A stretch of DNA of 64,000 bases from Caulobacter sp. BP25 (GTDB lineage Bacteria > Pseudomonadota > Alphaproteobacteria > Caulobacterales > Caulobacteraceae). The notes beneath the pieces were generated by a model. That model had not been told where the DNA came from and searched no databases. It saw only the letters and a program-made list of their open reading frames with translations. Position numbers and translations under genes: made by a program. The DNA lies in NCBI RefSeq assembly GCF_002737755.1, contig NZ_PEGH01000009.1:124001-188000 (forward strand). Reading direction: 5' to 3'. Every line of letters begins with the position of its first letter. The stretch's first letter is position 1. This document shows positions 37,608-47,082 of the stretch, piece by piece.

Positions 37608-37740
37608 TTCTCTCCTTGCGGGAGAAAGCGCCGCCCCGGACTTGATCCGGGGTGAGGGATGAGGGGGCTCAGCGCTGCTGGCGCGAAGCTTCACCCGCCC
37701 CTGCGGGCCCTCTCCCGCAAGGGAGAGGGGGAAGGTCTCA
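37608..37740. repeat. Intergenic mirror repeat
   Basis: The left part TCTCCTTGCGGGAGAAAG and right part CTCTCCCGCAAGGGAGAGGG pair. An inner CCCCGGACTTGATCCGGGG hairpin lies at about 37634-37652. It sits between the dioxygenase stop and a convergent hypothetical gene. Confidence 0.65.
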
Positions 37741-37763
37741 CGAGGGGGTCTGCGGCGCGGCGC

Positions 37764-38201
37764 CTAGCTGGCTTGAGGGCTGAGGAAGGGAGCGGTGACG
37801 TCGCTGAACGGCCCCGGCCATTGGCCGAATTTGATCGCGCCGCTGTAGGCATAGATCGGAGAGGCCGGGAAGCTCATGGTCATGTTGAACGGCAGGAGGC
37901 CGTCGGCTGTCGCCAGCAGGGTCAGCGGAAAGCCGATGATCGGCGCCTGATCGTACACGAACACTACGCCCCGAAACGGAGAGATCACCGGAGCGGCAGG
38001 GTTGGGGAGGGCCAGGGTCCCGGTCACCGGGATCACCTCGCAGCGGGCGCTGGCGGCCGAGGCCGCCTCGCCCTTGGCGTCGAGGGAGAAGCTGTCGGGG
38101 ACCTCGATCGTCAGGTCGTATTCGAAGCCTACCTGTTCGCTGGGGCCGGCGATGATGGCGGGCTGGTACACGGTGAGCTTCAACGCGAGCGAATTGGCCA
38201 T
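37764..38201 (-). CDS. Hypothetical protein, beta-rich
   Basis: This 145-residue protein is not recognised. It begins MANSLALKLTVYQPAIIAGP. It is rich in valine, threonine and proline and probably all-beta, with no signal peptide and a single cysteine in ARCEVIPV. GAGGACGCTCCA precedes the ATG. It stands alone between convergent repeats; no functional hint comes from its neighbours. Confidence 0.6.
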   Translation of the reverse strand: MANSLALKLTVYQPAIIAGPSEQVGFEYDLTIEVPDSFSLDAKGEAASAASARCEVIPVTGTLALPNPAAPVISPFRGVVFVYDQAPIIGFPLTLLATADGLLPFNMTMSFPASPIYAYSGAIKFGQWPGPFSDVTAPFLSPQAS

Positions 38202-38415
38202 TGGAGCGTCCTCGGTCCGTCCCGGCGGGGATCGCCGGGAAACACCTAAAGGTGTCGTATTTGCACAACTCTCTCAAAAGAAGAATTCGCGACGCCGTCC
38301 CGCGCGGCGGAGAAGCCGCCCGCTTGGGCTCTGGTCGTCACGACTCGCCCAGGAACGCGACAATCGCGGCCAGGAACGCAGCGCTCGACACCGCGCCGCG
38401 CGCGCCAACCCTCGC
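38202..38415. other. Gene-free spacer
   Basis: This 214-bp stretch is upstream of the hypothetical gene and downstream of pirin. Apart from GTCGTATTTGCACAACTCTC, which could hold the leftward promoter of the hypothetical gene, I see nothing. Confidence 0.4.
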
Positions 38416-39309
38416 CTACATCGGCTGCGCCGCCGGCGGCGGTCCCTCCGGCAGCGGGATGAACTCGTCGTGGTCGAGGTCGGGCAGCTTCATGCGGCCG
38501 GCCTTCCAGTCGGCCTTGGCTTGCTCGATGCGGTCCTTGGACGAGGAGACGAAGTTCCACTCGATGAAGCGCGGCCCGACGGGCTCGCCGCCTAGCAGCA
38601 TGACGGTCGAGCGCTCTATGGCCTTGAAGACCACGGTCTCGCCCGGCGCGAAGACAGCCATCTGGGCGGTGGTCAGCTCGCGGCCGTCGACCTCGACCCG
38701 GCCGGCGGCGACATAGGCGGCGCGCTCGGAATATTCGGCCGGCAGGGCCGCGACCGCGCCCGGCTCCAGCTCCCAGTGGACATAGAACAGCGGCGAATAG
38801 ACCGGCACATTGGCCTTCGCGCCGAACGCCTCGCCGGCGATCAGCCGCGCCTTCAGCCCGGCCTCCTCGTAGTATGGAAGGTCGGCTGGACCTTCGTGGT
38901 GCGTAAAGCTGGGGTCGGTCTCTTCGAACTCGGTCGGCAGGGCGATCCAGGCCTGCATGCCGTCCATGCGCCCGCCGTGCTCGCGCAGGCCCTCAAAGCG
39001 TTCGGAGTGGGTGATGCCGCTACCGGCGGTCATCCAGTTGACCTCGCTGGGCTTGATCACAGCCAACGAGCCAACGCTGTCGCGGTGGGTGATCTCGCCC
39101 TGGAACAGATAGGTCAGGGTGGACAGGCCGATATGCGGGTGCGGGCGCACGTCGGCGGTCTTGGGAAAGCCCGGCTGGAATGTCGCTGGGCCCATGTGGT
39201 CTAGGAAAGTGAACGGCCCGACCATCCGGTGGGCGTGGAACGGCAGGACGCGGCCGACCTCGAAGTTTCCGAGGTCCTTACGGCGGGCTTCGATGACGAG
39301 GTCGATCAT
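38416..39309 (-). CDS. Pirin-family protein
   Basis: This 297-residue bicupin is in the pirin family. The N-terminal cupin carries the metal-binding pattern ADVRPHPHIGLSTLTYLFQG followed by ITHRDSVGS and GITHSERFE. The C-terminal cupin contains FYVHWELEPGAVAALPAEYS. Pirins are iron-binding proteins, some with quercetinase activity, others transcription cofactors. The start at 39309 (MIDLVIEARRKDLG) is chosen as the family start; an in-frame extension to 39387 is less likely. It is on the same strand as, and 97 bp from, the MFS gene. Confidence 0.88.
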   Translation of the reverse strand: MIDLVIEARRKDLGNFEVGRVLPFHAHRMVGPFTFLDHMGPATFQPGFPKTADVRPHPHIGLSTLTYLFQGEITHRDSVGSLAVIKPSEVNWMTAGSGITHSERFEGLREHGGRMDGMQAWIALPTEFEETDPSFTHHEGPADLPYYEEAGLKARLIAGEAFGAKANVPVYSPLFYVHWELEPGAVAALPAEYSERAAYVAAGRVEVDGRELTTAQMAVFAPGETVVFKAIERSTVMLLGGEPVGPRFIEWNFVSSSKDRIEQAKADWKAGRMKLPDLDHDEFIPLPEGPPPAAQPM

Positions 39310-39406
39310 GGGGACTCCGGCGGTGGATCGGCCGGAGCTTAGCGAAGATTGGGGGAAGGCGTCTTGCGCAAATGGGGTGTCCCCCAACCGCCTTTCCGTG
39401 CTGCGC

Positions 39407-40690
39407 CTAAAGCGTGTCCGGCGTCTTCTTCAGCGGCCACAGCGCCAAGAGGCTGATCGCGCCGGCGGCCGCCAGGTACAGGCCCACCAGCTTCAATCCG
39501 CCATGGGTGGCCAGGGCCTGGGCGATGGCGGGTGTCATGCCGCCGCCGATCACGCCGCCGACATTGAAGGCGATCGAGGCGCCGGTGTAGCGCACCCGCG
39601 CCGGGAACAGGCTGGGCAGCCAGGCGCCCAGCGGGCCATAGACCAGGCCCATGACCACCAAGCCCAGCGACAGAAAGACTCCGATCAGCCAGAGCGAGCC
39701 CGAGCCCATCATCGGCGCCAGGGCCGCGCCGGCGACGATGGTCAGCAGCGAGCCGGCCATCAGCACCCGTCGGGGATTGGTGGCGTCGGCCCAGTACCCG
39801 GCCCAGATGATGCCGGCGGCCATGAACAGGATGGCCACCAGCAGCACGCTCAGGAACAGCTGTCGGCCATAGCCCAGGGTCGTGACGCCATAGCCCAGCG
39901 AGAAGGCGGTGGTCAGATAGAACAGCGCGAAACAGGCCACGACCGCGAAGGTGCCGCCGATCGTCTCGCGCGCGTGGGTCTTCAAGAGTTCGGCGACCGG
40001 CACGTGCGGCGGCGGAGCCTCGTGGGCGGCGGCCTGGAAGGCGGGGGTCTCGGTCAGCTTCAGGCGGATCCACAGGCCGACCCCGACCAGCAGGATGCTG
40101 CCCAGGAACGGCACGCGCCAACCCCAGCTCTGGAACTGTTCGGGCGTCAGCACCGCGCCCAGAATGAGGAAGAAGCCGTTGGCGGCGATGAAGCCCACCG
40201 GCGCGCCCAGCTGCGGGAACATGCCAAAGCGCGCGCGGAAGCCCGGCGGGGCGTTCTCGACCGCCAGCAGGGCCGCGCCGCCCCACTCGCCGCCCAGGCC
40301 AAAGCCTTGGCCAAAGCGCAGAAGGCACAGCATGAACGGCGCGATCCAGCCGGCCTGCTGATAGGTCGGCAGGAAGGCGACCAGCAAGGTCGAGCCGCCC
40401 ATGATCAGCAGCGACGCCACCAGGGTCGACTTCCTGCCAATGCGATCGCCGAAGTGGCCGAACACGATCGAGCCCAGCGGCCGGGCGATGAAGGCCACGC
40501 TCAGACTGGCGTAGGAGGCCAAGAGCTGCATCGCCGGAGAGCTGGCGGGGAAGAACAGCGGCCCGAACACCAGCGAGGCGGCGGTCGCGTAGATATAGAA
40601 GTCGTAGAACTCGACCGCCGTGCCGATCAGGCTGGCGGCCAGCACGCGCCGCGCCGACGCCCCGGCCTGGCCGGTGCTCGATGGGGCCAT
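39407..40690 (-). CDS. MFS transporter, metabolite:H+ symporter type
   Basis: This 427-residue carrier has 12 membrane segments. The MFS loop motif FGHFGDRIGRKSTLVASLL and GEWGGAALLAVENAPPGFR, typical of the MHS (ShiA/KgtP/ProP) group, are visible, and the N-terminal GTAVEFYDFYIYATAASLVF is characteristic. It likely imports an organic acid or osmolyte. The start at 40690 (MAPSSTGQAG) follows AGGAGG; the upstream 33 in-frame bases are not needed. Confidence 0.92.
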   Translation of the reverse strand: MAPSSTGQAGASARRVLAASLIGTAVEFYDFYIYATAASLVFGPLFFPASSPAMQLLASYASLSVAFIARPLGSIVFGHFGDRIGRKSTLVASLLIMGGSTLLVAFLPTYQQAGWIAPFMLCLLRFGQGFGLGGEWGGAALLAVENAPPGFRARFGMFPQLGAPVGFIAANGFFLILGAVLTPEQFQSWGWRVPFLGSILLVGVGLWIRLKLTETPAFQAAAHEAPPPHVPVAELLKTHARETIGGTFAVVACFALFYLTTAFSLGYGVTTLGYGRQLFLSVLLVAILFMAAGIIWAGYWADATNPRRVLMAGSLLTIVAGAALAPMMGSGSLWLIGVFLSLGLVVMGLVYGPLGAWLPSLFPARVRYTGASIAFNVGGVIGGGMTPAIAQALATHGGLKLVGLYLAAAGAISLLALWPLKKTPDTL

Positions 40691-40731
40691 CGTGGCCTCC
40701 TCTGACTGTATTGTTTTCGCCAAACCCTATT

Positions 40732-40864
40732 CCGTCATTCCCGCCCTTGTGGCGGGAACCTCTCTGTCGGTCGCAGGGCCAGGAGGGGCGAACCGCTGGC
40801 GGTTCGCTTGCATCTCACGGGTCAGCTGAACCAGGGGTTCCCGCCACAAGGGCGGGAATGACGG
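40732..40864. repeat. Intergenic mirror repeat, family A, copy 3
   Basis: The borders are CCGTCATTCCCGCCCTTGTG and CAAGGGCGGGAATGACGG, and inside them GGCGGGAACC pairs with GGTTCCCGCC. The centre has a GCGAACCGCTGGCGGTTCGC hairpin. It is intact and lets the IS insertion site in copy 2 be read exactly. Confidence 0.9.
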
Positions 40865-40913
40865 AGGGATAGGGAAGCGCCGAGTCCCCGCTTTCGCGGG
40901 GATGTGCGGGGCG

Positions 40914-41411
40914 CTAGCTCAGCGGGCTCACATACGGGCTGATCAGGCCCAGCGGCACGGCGGTCGAGTTCTTGACGCCGCGGATCACGATGCGGCTCTC
41001 GATGTTCGACACCAGGCCCAGCGACAGCAGCTTGTCGCGCAGGAATTCGTCGAAGGCGCGCATGTCGCGGGTGACGATGCGCATCTCGTAGTCGGCCGCG
41101 CCGGTGACGGTGGCGCACTGGACGACCTCGGCCCACTTGCCGACGGCCTGTTCGAACGTGTCCAGATTATCCTTGGTCGGCAGCGACAGCTTGACGGTGC
41201 AATAGACCTCGAAGCCCAGGCCCAGTTTCTCGCGGTCCAGGATGGTCACGCGGCGCTGGATGACGCCGGCGTCCTCCAGGCGCTTGATCCGGCGCCAGCA
41301 CGGGCTGGATGACAGACCGACGCGCTCGGCGATCTCCGCGACGGATAGTCCGGCGTCGTGTTGGATGAGATCCAGGATCTTGGCATCCACGGCGTCGAGT
41401 TGTTCGGACAA
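40914..41411 (-). CDS. Lrp/AsnC-family transcriptional regulator
   Basis: This 165-residue feast/famine regulator has an N-terminal HTH (LSVAEIAERVGLSSSPCWRR) and a C-terminal RAM ligand/oligomer domain (about 70-150). The family senses amino acids. It is divergent from the indolepyruvate ferredoxin oxidoreductase gene with 142 bp between starts. By position it probably regulates that aromatic amino-acid catabolic gene. Confidence 0.93.
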   Translation of the reverse strand: MSEQLDAVDAKILDLIQHDAGLSVAEIAERVGLSSSPCWRRIKRLEDAGVIQRRVTILDREKLGLGFEVYCTVKLSLPTKDNLDTFEQAVGKWAEVVQCATVTGAADYEMRIVTRDMRAFDEFLRDKLLSLGLVSNIESRIVIRGVKNSTAVPLGLISPYVSPLS

Positions 41412-41553
41412 GAAATTCCTCCCCCCAGCGGGCGTTGACGCTCACTTCGTGCGCAAAACGGCCCCGACTCGGGCACGCCTTGGGCAAACAATTTCCGCGC
41501 TTCTATAAGATATTGCGTTACGGGCGTGAAGACCCGGGAGGAAAAATTTTGCC
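41412..41553. promoter_or_regulatory. Divergent Lrp/indolepyruvate oxidoreductase control region
   Basis: The AT-richer centre (GGGCAAACAATTTCCGCGC, CTATAAGATATTGCG) is the likely site of promoter and Lrp binding. GGGAGGAAAA precedes the ATG at 41554. Confidence 0.45.
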
Positions 41554-44500
41554 ATGCGGCACCCAGAAGTCACGCTAGACGACAAATATGTGCTCGAAGA
41601 TGGCCGCGCCTTCATCACGGGCGTGCAGGCGCTGTTGCGGGTGCTGCTGGATCGCAAGCGCCTCGATCGCAAGGCGGGGTTGAATACGGCGGGCTTTTTG
41701 TCCGGCTATCGCGGCTCCCCCCTCGGCGGTCTCGACCAGCAGGCCGCCCGCATCAACAAATTGCTGACCGCCCACGATGTCGTCTTCAAGGAAGGCGTCA
41801 ACGAGGACCTGGCCGCCACCGCCGTGTGGGGAAGCCAGCAGGCGAACCTGTTTCCGGGCGCGCTCTACGACGGCGTGTTTGGCATGTGGTACGGCAAGGC
41901 GCCGGGCGTCGACCGCACCGGCGATGTCTTCAAGCACGCCAACTTTGCCGGCGTCTTCCCGACCGGCGGGGTGCTGGCGGTGGCCGGCGACGACCACGGC
42001 TGCAAGAGCTCGACCCTGCCGTCGCAGTCCGAATTCGCCTTCCAGGACTTCGAGATGCCGGTGCTGTCGCCGGCCGACGTGCAGGAGGTGCTTGACTACG
42101 GGATCCTGGGCCTGTCGCTGTCGCGCTTCTCAGGGCTGTGGACGGGCATGATCGCCCTGGCCGACACCATGGATTCGGGCGTCACGATCGACGTCTCGCT
42201 GGACCGCCACACGCTGGTCACCCCCGACTTCCCGTTTCCGCCCGGCGGTCTTGGCATCCGGCTGAAGGACCAGCCGATGGAGAAGGAGCGGCGGATGCGG
42301 CTCCACAAGATCCCCGCCGCCCTGGCCTTCGCCCGCGCCAACGGGATCGACCGCGTGGTGCTGGGGGCTTCCCACGTGCGCGTCGGCAAGGCGCGGCTGG
42401 GCATTGTCTGCCAAGGCCAGGCCTATAAGGACGTGCTGGAGGCCTTTACGGCCATGGGCATGACCCTGCAGGAAGCCGCCGACCTGGGGGTCTCGATCTA
42501 CAAGGTCGGCATGCCCTGGCCGTTGGAGCCCCTGGGCCTGCGCGCCTTCGCCGCCGGCCTCGAAACGCTGATGGTCATCGAGCACAAGCGCGCCCTGATC
42601 GAACCCCAGGCGCGCGCCGCCCTCTATGATCTGCCCGCCCAAGCGCGCCCGCGCGTGATCGGCAAGACCGACGAGAAGGGCGGGCCGCTGCTCTCCGAAC
42701 TCGGCTCGCTGTCGGTGGCCGAAATCGCGCTCGCCATCTACGACCGTCTGCCCGACGGCCCGCACATGGAGCGGGCGCGGGCCTATCTGAACCGCGTCTC
42801 GGCCGCCGGCGTCGCCGCCGTCAGCCTCGCCGCCGACCAGGCCCGCAAGCCGTTCTTCTGCTCGGGCTGTCCGCACAACACCTCGACCAAGCTGCCCGAG
42901 GGGTCGCGGGCCTTGGCCGGCATCGGCTGCCACTACATGGCCGGGTTCAACGACCCGATGACCGACCTCAACACCCATATGGGCGGCGAGGGCCTGACCT
43001 GGGTCGGCGCCGCGCCGTTCACCAGCGAGAAGCACGTCTTCCAGAACCTGGGCGATGGCACTTACAACCACTCGGGCTCGCTGGCGATCCGAGGCGCGAT
43101 CGCCGCCGGGACCAACATCACCTACAAGCTGCTCTATAATGACGCCGTCGCCATGACCGGCGGCCAGCGCGCCGAGAGCGGCTTCACCCCCGCCCAGATC
43201 ACCCGCCAGCTGGCGGCCGAGGGCGTCCAGAAGACCGTCATCGTCGTCGATGACCTGGGGCGCTACGAGGGCGTTACGGGCCTGGCGCCTGGGGTCGAGG
43301 TCTTCCCGCGCTCGGACCTGATCGCCGTACAGGAGATGCTGCGCGACACGCCCGGGACCACGGTCCTGCTCTACGACCAGACCTGCGCCACCGAAAAGCG
43401 CCGTCGCCGCAAGCGGGGCGCGATGCCCAAGGCCACCCAGCGCGTCTTCATCAACCCGCTGGTCTGCGAGGGCTGCGGCGACTGTTCGGTGAAGTCCAAC
43501 TGCGTCTCGGTTGAGCCGCTGGCCACCGAGTTTGGCCGCAAGCGCAAGATCAACCAGTCCAGCTGCAATCAGGACTACAGCTGCGTGCAGGGCTTCTGCC
43601 CGTCGTTCATCACCCTAGAAGGGGCCGAAAGCGCCCAGTCCAAGACGACCCCGGCGGCCTTGACCGCCGAGTCGACGCCGCTGCCGGACTTCGAGCCGCT
43701 GACCGGCGTGCGCAAGATCCTGTTCACGGGCGTCGGTGGCACGGGCGTGACGACCGTGGCCTCGATCCTGGCCATGGCCGCCCACATCGACGGTCGCGCC
43801 GGCAGCGTGGTGGACATGACGGGTCTGGCGCAAAAGGGCGGCTCGGTGTTCAGCCACGTCAAGATCGGCGAGACCGAAGAGACCGTGGTCGGCGGCCGCG
43901 TGCCGGCGGCCAGCACCGACGTGCTGATCGCTTGTGATCTGCTCGTGGCGGCATCGCCGGAAGGCTTGTCGCTGTACGCCAAGGACCGCACGCGCGCCTT
44001 CGGCAACAGCGATTTTGCCCCCACCGCCGACTTCGTCACCAGCCGCGACATCCGCTTCGACAGCGGGGCCATGGCCCGGCGGGTCAAGGGCGCGACCCAG
44101 ACCTTCGACGCCTGTCCGGCCCAGCACCTGGCCGAAAGCCAGTTCGGCGACGCCATCTACGCCAACATGATCATGGTGGGCTTCGCCTGGCAGCGCGGGG
44201 TGATCCCGGTCTCCAGCCGCGCTCTCTATCGCGCCATCAAGCTGAACGGCGTCGACGCCGACGCCAACCTGCAGGCCTTCGAGCTGGGCCGCCGGGTGGC
44301 CCACGATCCGTCTTCGATCGACGTGAAGGAAGACAAGGTCGCCACGCCCGAGGCGATGCCGCTGGACGCGCTGATCGCCCACCGGATGCGGGAGCTGACC
44401 GCCTACCAGAACGCGGCCTACGCCCAGCGCTATGCGGACAAGGTCGCCAAGGTCCGCGCGGCCGAGACGGCGGTGTCCGGCGAGGCCTCGACCCTGTCGC

Positions 44501-44994
44501 TGACCCGCGCGGCGGCGGTGAACCTCTATAAGCTGATGGCCTATAAGGACGAGTACGAGGTCGCGCGCCTCTACACCGACGGTCGCTTCGCGGCCGAGCT
44601 GGCCGGGACGTTCAAGGGCGGCAAGGCCAAGGTCTGGCTGGCCCCGCCGCTGCTGGCCCCCAAGGGCGCCGACGGCAAGCCCCGGAAGATCGCCTTCGGC
44701 GGCTGGATGCTGGATCTGGCCTTCCCGATGATGGCCAAGCTGAAGGGCCTGCGCGGCGGCGCGCTCGACATCTTCAGCAAGACCGAGGAGCGCAGGATGG
44801 AGCGCGGCCTGATCACGTCCTACGAGGTGGCGCTGGATCGCCTGGCGGCGGGGCTATGCGTCGAGAGCCTGCCGCTGGCCCTGAAGATCGCCGAGATACC
44901 CCAGCAGATCCGCGGCTTCGGCCACGTCAAGGAGGCCTCGGTGAAGACGGCCAAGGCGGCGGAGGAGAAGCTGTGGGGGCAGTGGGAAGGGTAG
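41554..44994 (+). CDS. Indolepyruvate ferredoxin oxidoreductase, fused alpha/beta subunits
   Basis: This is a 1146-residue single-chain enzyme. The N-terminal TPP-dependent 2-oxoacid part contains GFLSGYRGSPLGGLDQQ and FFCSGCPHNTSTK. Ferredoxin-like cysteines at about 638-675 are visible in NPLVCEGCGDCSVKSNC and CNQDYSCVQGFCPS. The C-terminal gamma domain begins near residue 715 (KILFTGVGGTGVTTVASILA). It oxidatively decarboxylates aryl pyruvates (indole-, phenyl-) to aryl-acetyl-CoA with ferredoxin reduction. The alpha/beta fusion is the usual proteobacterial form. Control by the divergent Lrp-family gene is likely. Confidence 0.96.
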   Translation: MRHPEVTLDDKYVLEDGRAFITGVQALLRVLLDRKRLDRKAGLNTAGFLSGYRGSPLGGLDQQAARINKLLTAHDVVFKEGVNEDLAATAVWGSQQANLFPGALYDGVFGMWYGKAPGVDRTGDVFKHANFAGVFPTGGVLAVAGDDHGCKSSTLPSQSEFAFQDFEMPVLSPADVQEVLDYGILGLSLSRFSGLWTGMIALADTMDSGVTIDVSLDRHTLVTPDFPFPPGGLGIRLKDQPMEKERRMRLHKIPAALAFARANGIDRVVLGASHVRVGKARLGIVCQGQAYKDVLEAFTAMGMTLQEAADLGVSIYKVGMPWPLEPLGLRAFAAGLETLMVIEHKRALIEPQARAALYDLPAQARPRVIGKTDEKGGPLLSELGSLSVAEIALAIYDRLPDGPHMERARAYLNRVSAAGVAAVSLAADQARKPFFCSGCPHNTSTKLPEGSRALAGIGCHYMAGFNDPMTDLNTHMGGEGLTWVGAAPFTSEKHVFQNLGDGTYNHSGSLAIRGAIAAGTNITYKLLYNDAVAMTGGQRAESGFTPAQITRQLAAEGVQKTVIVVDDLGRYEGVTGLAPGVEVFPRSDLIAVQEMLRDTPGTTVLLYDQTCATEKRRRRKRGAMPKATQRVFINPLVCEGCGDCSVKSNCVSVEPLATEFGRKRKINQSSCNQDYSCVQGFCPSFITLEGAESAQSKTTPAALTAESTPLPDFEPLTGVRKILFTGVGGTGVTTVASILAMAAHIDGRAGSVVDMTGLAQKGGSVFSHVKIGETEETVVGGRVPAASTDVLIACDLLVAASPEGLSLYAKDRTRAFGNSDFAPTADFVTSRDIRFDSGAMARRVKGATQTFDACPAQHLAESQFGDAIYANMIMVGFAWQRGVIPVSSRALYRAIKLNGVDADANLQAFELGRRVAHDPSSIDVKEDKVATPEAMPLDALIAHRMRELTAYQNAAYAQRYADKVAKVRAAETAVSGEASTLSLTRAAAVNLYKLMAYKDEYEVARLYTDGRFAAELAGTFKGGKAKVWLAPPLLAPKGADGKPRKIAFGGWMLDLAFPMMAKLKGLRGGALDIFSKTEERRMERGLITSYEVALDRLAAGLCVESLPLALKIAEIPQQIRGFGHVKEASVKTAKAAEEKLWGQWEG

Positions 44995-45036
44995 GCGGGA
45001 AAGCGATCGCGCCCCCTGGCGGGGCGCCCAAAAGAA

Positions 45037-45181
45037 ACCCTCTCCTTTAGGGAGAGGGCGGGGCCCGCCGCGTAGCGGTGGGAGGGAGAGGGGTTTCGAG
45101 GATTGACGGCGTGCCGGCGCTCCGTCGAACGCCGTAATTCTTCTCCCCGGCCCTCTCCCGCCGGGAGAGGGAGCCCTCGTC
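45037..45181. repeat. Intergenic mirror repeat, copy related to 8152
   Basis: CCCTCTCC..GGAGAGGGCGGGGCCC is followed by CGCCGCGTAGCGGTGGGAGGG. The far end CCCTCTCCCGCCGGGAGAGGG forms a further hairpin. It is about 145 bp, between two convergent genes. Confidence 0.7.
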
Positions 45182-45187
45182 CGCCCC

Positions 45188-46360
45188 TCACCTAACGAAC
45201 GGCACCTTGACCGTCCGATACGTCCCCGCCCGCCAGACCCACTCCAGCGGGCCGTAGTGGAAGCGCTTGAACCACAGCGTCGCCGCCACGCCCTGTACGA
45301 CCAGGAAGCCAACGCCCAGCCAAAGCGCCGTCGATTGTGGCAGCCACTTCCAGGCGCCCAGGCCAAAACCGTAGAACACCGGCACCCAGATCAGCGACTG
45401 CAGCACGTAGAAGGTCAGGGTCATGCGGCCCATCGGCGCGAGACGGTCCAAGAGCTTCCGCCCAACCCCCTGATAGGCCTCGACGATCAGCAGCACATAG
45501 ACGCCCATCAGCGAGACGTCGAACCAGCCGCCCAGCAGCGTGCCGATCAGCTTGCGGGCCATCGGTGCGGTCGCGGCGTCCGGGGCCAGGGCCTGTAGCG
45601 GGGCCGCGCCCAGGTGGCAGGCGATGGCGAAGGCGGCGAGCGCGGTCAGGGCCGCGCGGCGCTCGGCCTTGAAGCGGTCGGGATTGTCGAAGAAGCCGGC
45701 GCGGCCCAGGCGCAGGCCGACCAGGAACAGGGCCAGGATCTGGAACAGCCGGCCGGTCTCGATGAAGAACCACCACTTGAAGCTCTGGCCCTGCCAGACG
45801 TTCCAGACCAGCAGCTGATCGAGCGGCGCTGTGCGGTAGAAGGCGGGGCCTGTGTCGCCATAGTGGTGCGGCGGCTGGTTGGCCCAGACCTCGCCGGCGA
45901 GCGCGCCGCCGATCTGGTACAGCAGGCCCGGCTGGGCCAGCAGCACGGCGGCCACGCCCAGGATCATCTGGTTGCTGGCGCGGTGATAGGGGATCAGGAC
46001 GAGACCCAGCGGCGCCAGCACCATCAGGATGTCGCCGCGATAGACCAGGCTGTGAACCAGGCCGATCAGGGCCAGCACCGCCATGCGCCAGGCGAAGCGG
46101 TTGCCGAAATCGACCCCGCGCCGGTCGGCCTTGTCCATCAGCAGGAAGAAGCTCAGCCCAAAGCACAGGGTCAGCAGGCTGAACGCCTTGCCCATGAAGA
46201 AGGCGGTGAAGATCACATGGGTCAGGTTCTGTTGCGGCGCCGCCCAGTAGATCTCGTACTGCTCGAACATGTGGACCATGTAGACGCCGATCAGGGCGAA
46301 GGCGCGCAACGTGTCGATCAAGAGATTGCGCGCGGGCGCGGCCGTCATGGCGCTGGTCAT
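45188..46360 (-). CDS. DUF418-family integral membrane protein
   Basis: This 390-residue polytopic protein has about 8-10 membrane segments. The start is typical of the family: LIDTLRAFALIGVYMVHMFEQ. The C-terminal DUF418 part contains RLAPMGRMTLTFYVLQSLIW. Function is unknown, possibly transport or acyl transfer, since the fold resembles acyltransferase 3. The start at 46360 follows GGTGGGGA; in-frame sequence out to 46888 is non-coding and overlaps parD. It is divergent from parD. Confidence 0.88.
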   Translation of the reverse strand: MTSAMTAAPARNLLIDTLRAFALIGVYMVHMFEQYEIYWAAPQQNLTHVIFTAFFMGKAFSLLTLCFGLSFFLLMDKADRRGVDFGNRFAWRMAVLALIGLVHSLVYRGDILMVLAPLGLVLIPYHRASNQMILGVAAVLLAQPGLLYQIGGALAGEVWANQPPHHYGDTGPAFYRTAPLDQLLVWNVWQGQSFKWWFFIETGRLFQILALFLVGLRLGRAGFFDNPDRFKAERRAALTALAAFAIACHLGAAPLQALAPDAATAPMARKLIGTLLGGWFDVSLMGVYVLLIVEAYQGVGRKLLDRLAPMGRMTLTFYVLQSLIWVPVFYGFGLGAWKWLPQSTALWLGVGFLVVQGVAATLWFKRFHYGPLEWVWRAGTYRTVKVPFVR

Positions 46361-46507
46361 GGTTTCCCCACCTTGTCCCCCTGCGGACGGTCCTGAGCGT
46401 CTTGGCGCCCTTGGCGAAGGCGCGACCTTGTCCGATCCGACGGCGCTGTCAATCGTTTGCGGTTTCGCCCCGCTGGCGCGGGCGGAGGTTCGTGTTAGGC
46501 TTTGGGC

Positions 46508-46810
46508 ATGAACAGGCCGGTCGATCAAAGCCAGGTGACGGTGCGGATCAGCGCCGAGGACGCTGCGGACCTTCAGGCGCGGGTCGATCGCGGCGAGTTC
46601 GCGTCGCTGGACGAGGGGGTCGCGGCCGAACTGGCCGAACTCAACTATCGCCGGGCGGCCGATATCGTCGGCGGATCGGAGAAACTCGAGGCGTTGCTTG
46701 ATGAACTGGAGGTCGAGGCCATCGACCCAGGCGAGTGCGTCGATGGGCGGGCGTTCCTGTCCGAGATGCTGGCGGATCTGAAAGCCCAGGCCAGGGCCGC
46801 TGGAGAGTGA
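46508..46810 (+). CDS. parD: ParD-like antitoxin
   Basis: This 100-residue protein has a ribbon-helix-helix DNA-binding N-terminus (VTVRISAEDAADLQARVDRG) and an acidic C-terminus (ALLDELEVEAIDPGECVDGR) expected to wrap the toxin. ParD-type antitoxins autoregulate their operon with ParE. The stop overlaps the toxin GTG start (GTGA). The ATG at 46508 is chosen. The upstream 147 bp contains GAGGTTCGTGTTAGGCT, possibly part of its promoter. Confidence 0.87.
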   Translation: MNRPVDQSQVTVRISAEDAADLQARVDRGEFASLDEGVAAELAELNYRRAADIVGGSEKLEALLDELEVEAIDPGECVDGRAFLSEMLADLKAQARAAGE

Positions 46811-47082
46811 GTTCCGGTTATGTCCTGACGAAGCGGGCTCAGCGCGATCTGAACCGCATTCGGGCCTATATCGCCAAGGATAGCCCAAGGGCCGCGGTGC
46901 ATTTCATCGAAGGCCTCATCGAGGAGTTCGACCAGATCGCGGCCTTTCCCTTCATGGCTCAGGCCGTCGCGAGAAATCCCAGCTTCCGTCGGCTTCCCTA
47001 CGGTGCCTACGTCATCTTGTATCAAGTGAGCGAACAGGAGGTCGTCATTCGCTCCATCGAGCATTCGGCGACCCTGAAATGA
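46807..47082 (+). CDS. parE: ParE/RelE-superfamily toxin
   Basis: This 91-residue toxin contains LTKRAQRDLNRIRAYIAKDS, IAAFPFMAQAVARNPSFRRL and YGAYVILYQVSEQEVVIRSI, the standard ParE pattern. ParE toxins poison DNA gyrase. It starts with GTG at 46807, overlapping the antitoxin stop (GTGA). Its stop in turn overlaps the ATG of the next gene (ATGA at 47079), placing an FAD oxidoreductase in the same transcript. Confidence 0.88.
   Translation: MSSGYVLTKRAQRDLNRIRAYIAKDSPRAAVHFIEGLIEEFDQIAAFPFMAQAVARNPSFRRLPYGAYVILYQVSEQEVVIRSIEHSATLK

Noticed and set aside
46735-46806. Longer toxin reading frame
   Set aside because: The GTG overlapping the antitoxin stop gives the standard ParE length and coupling.
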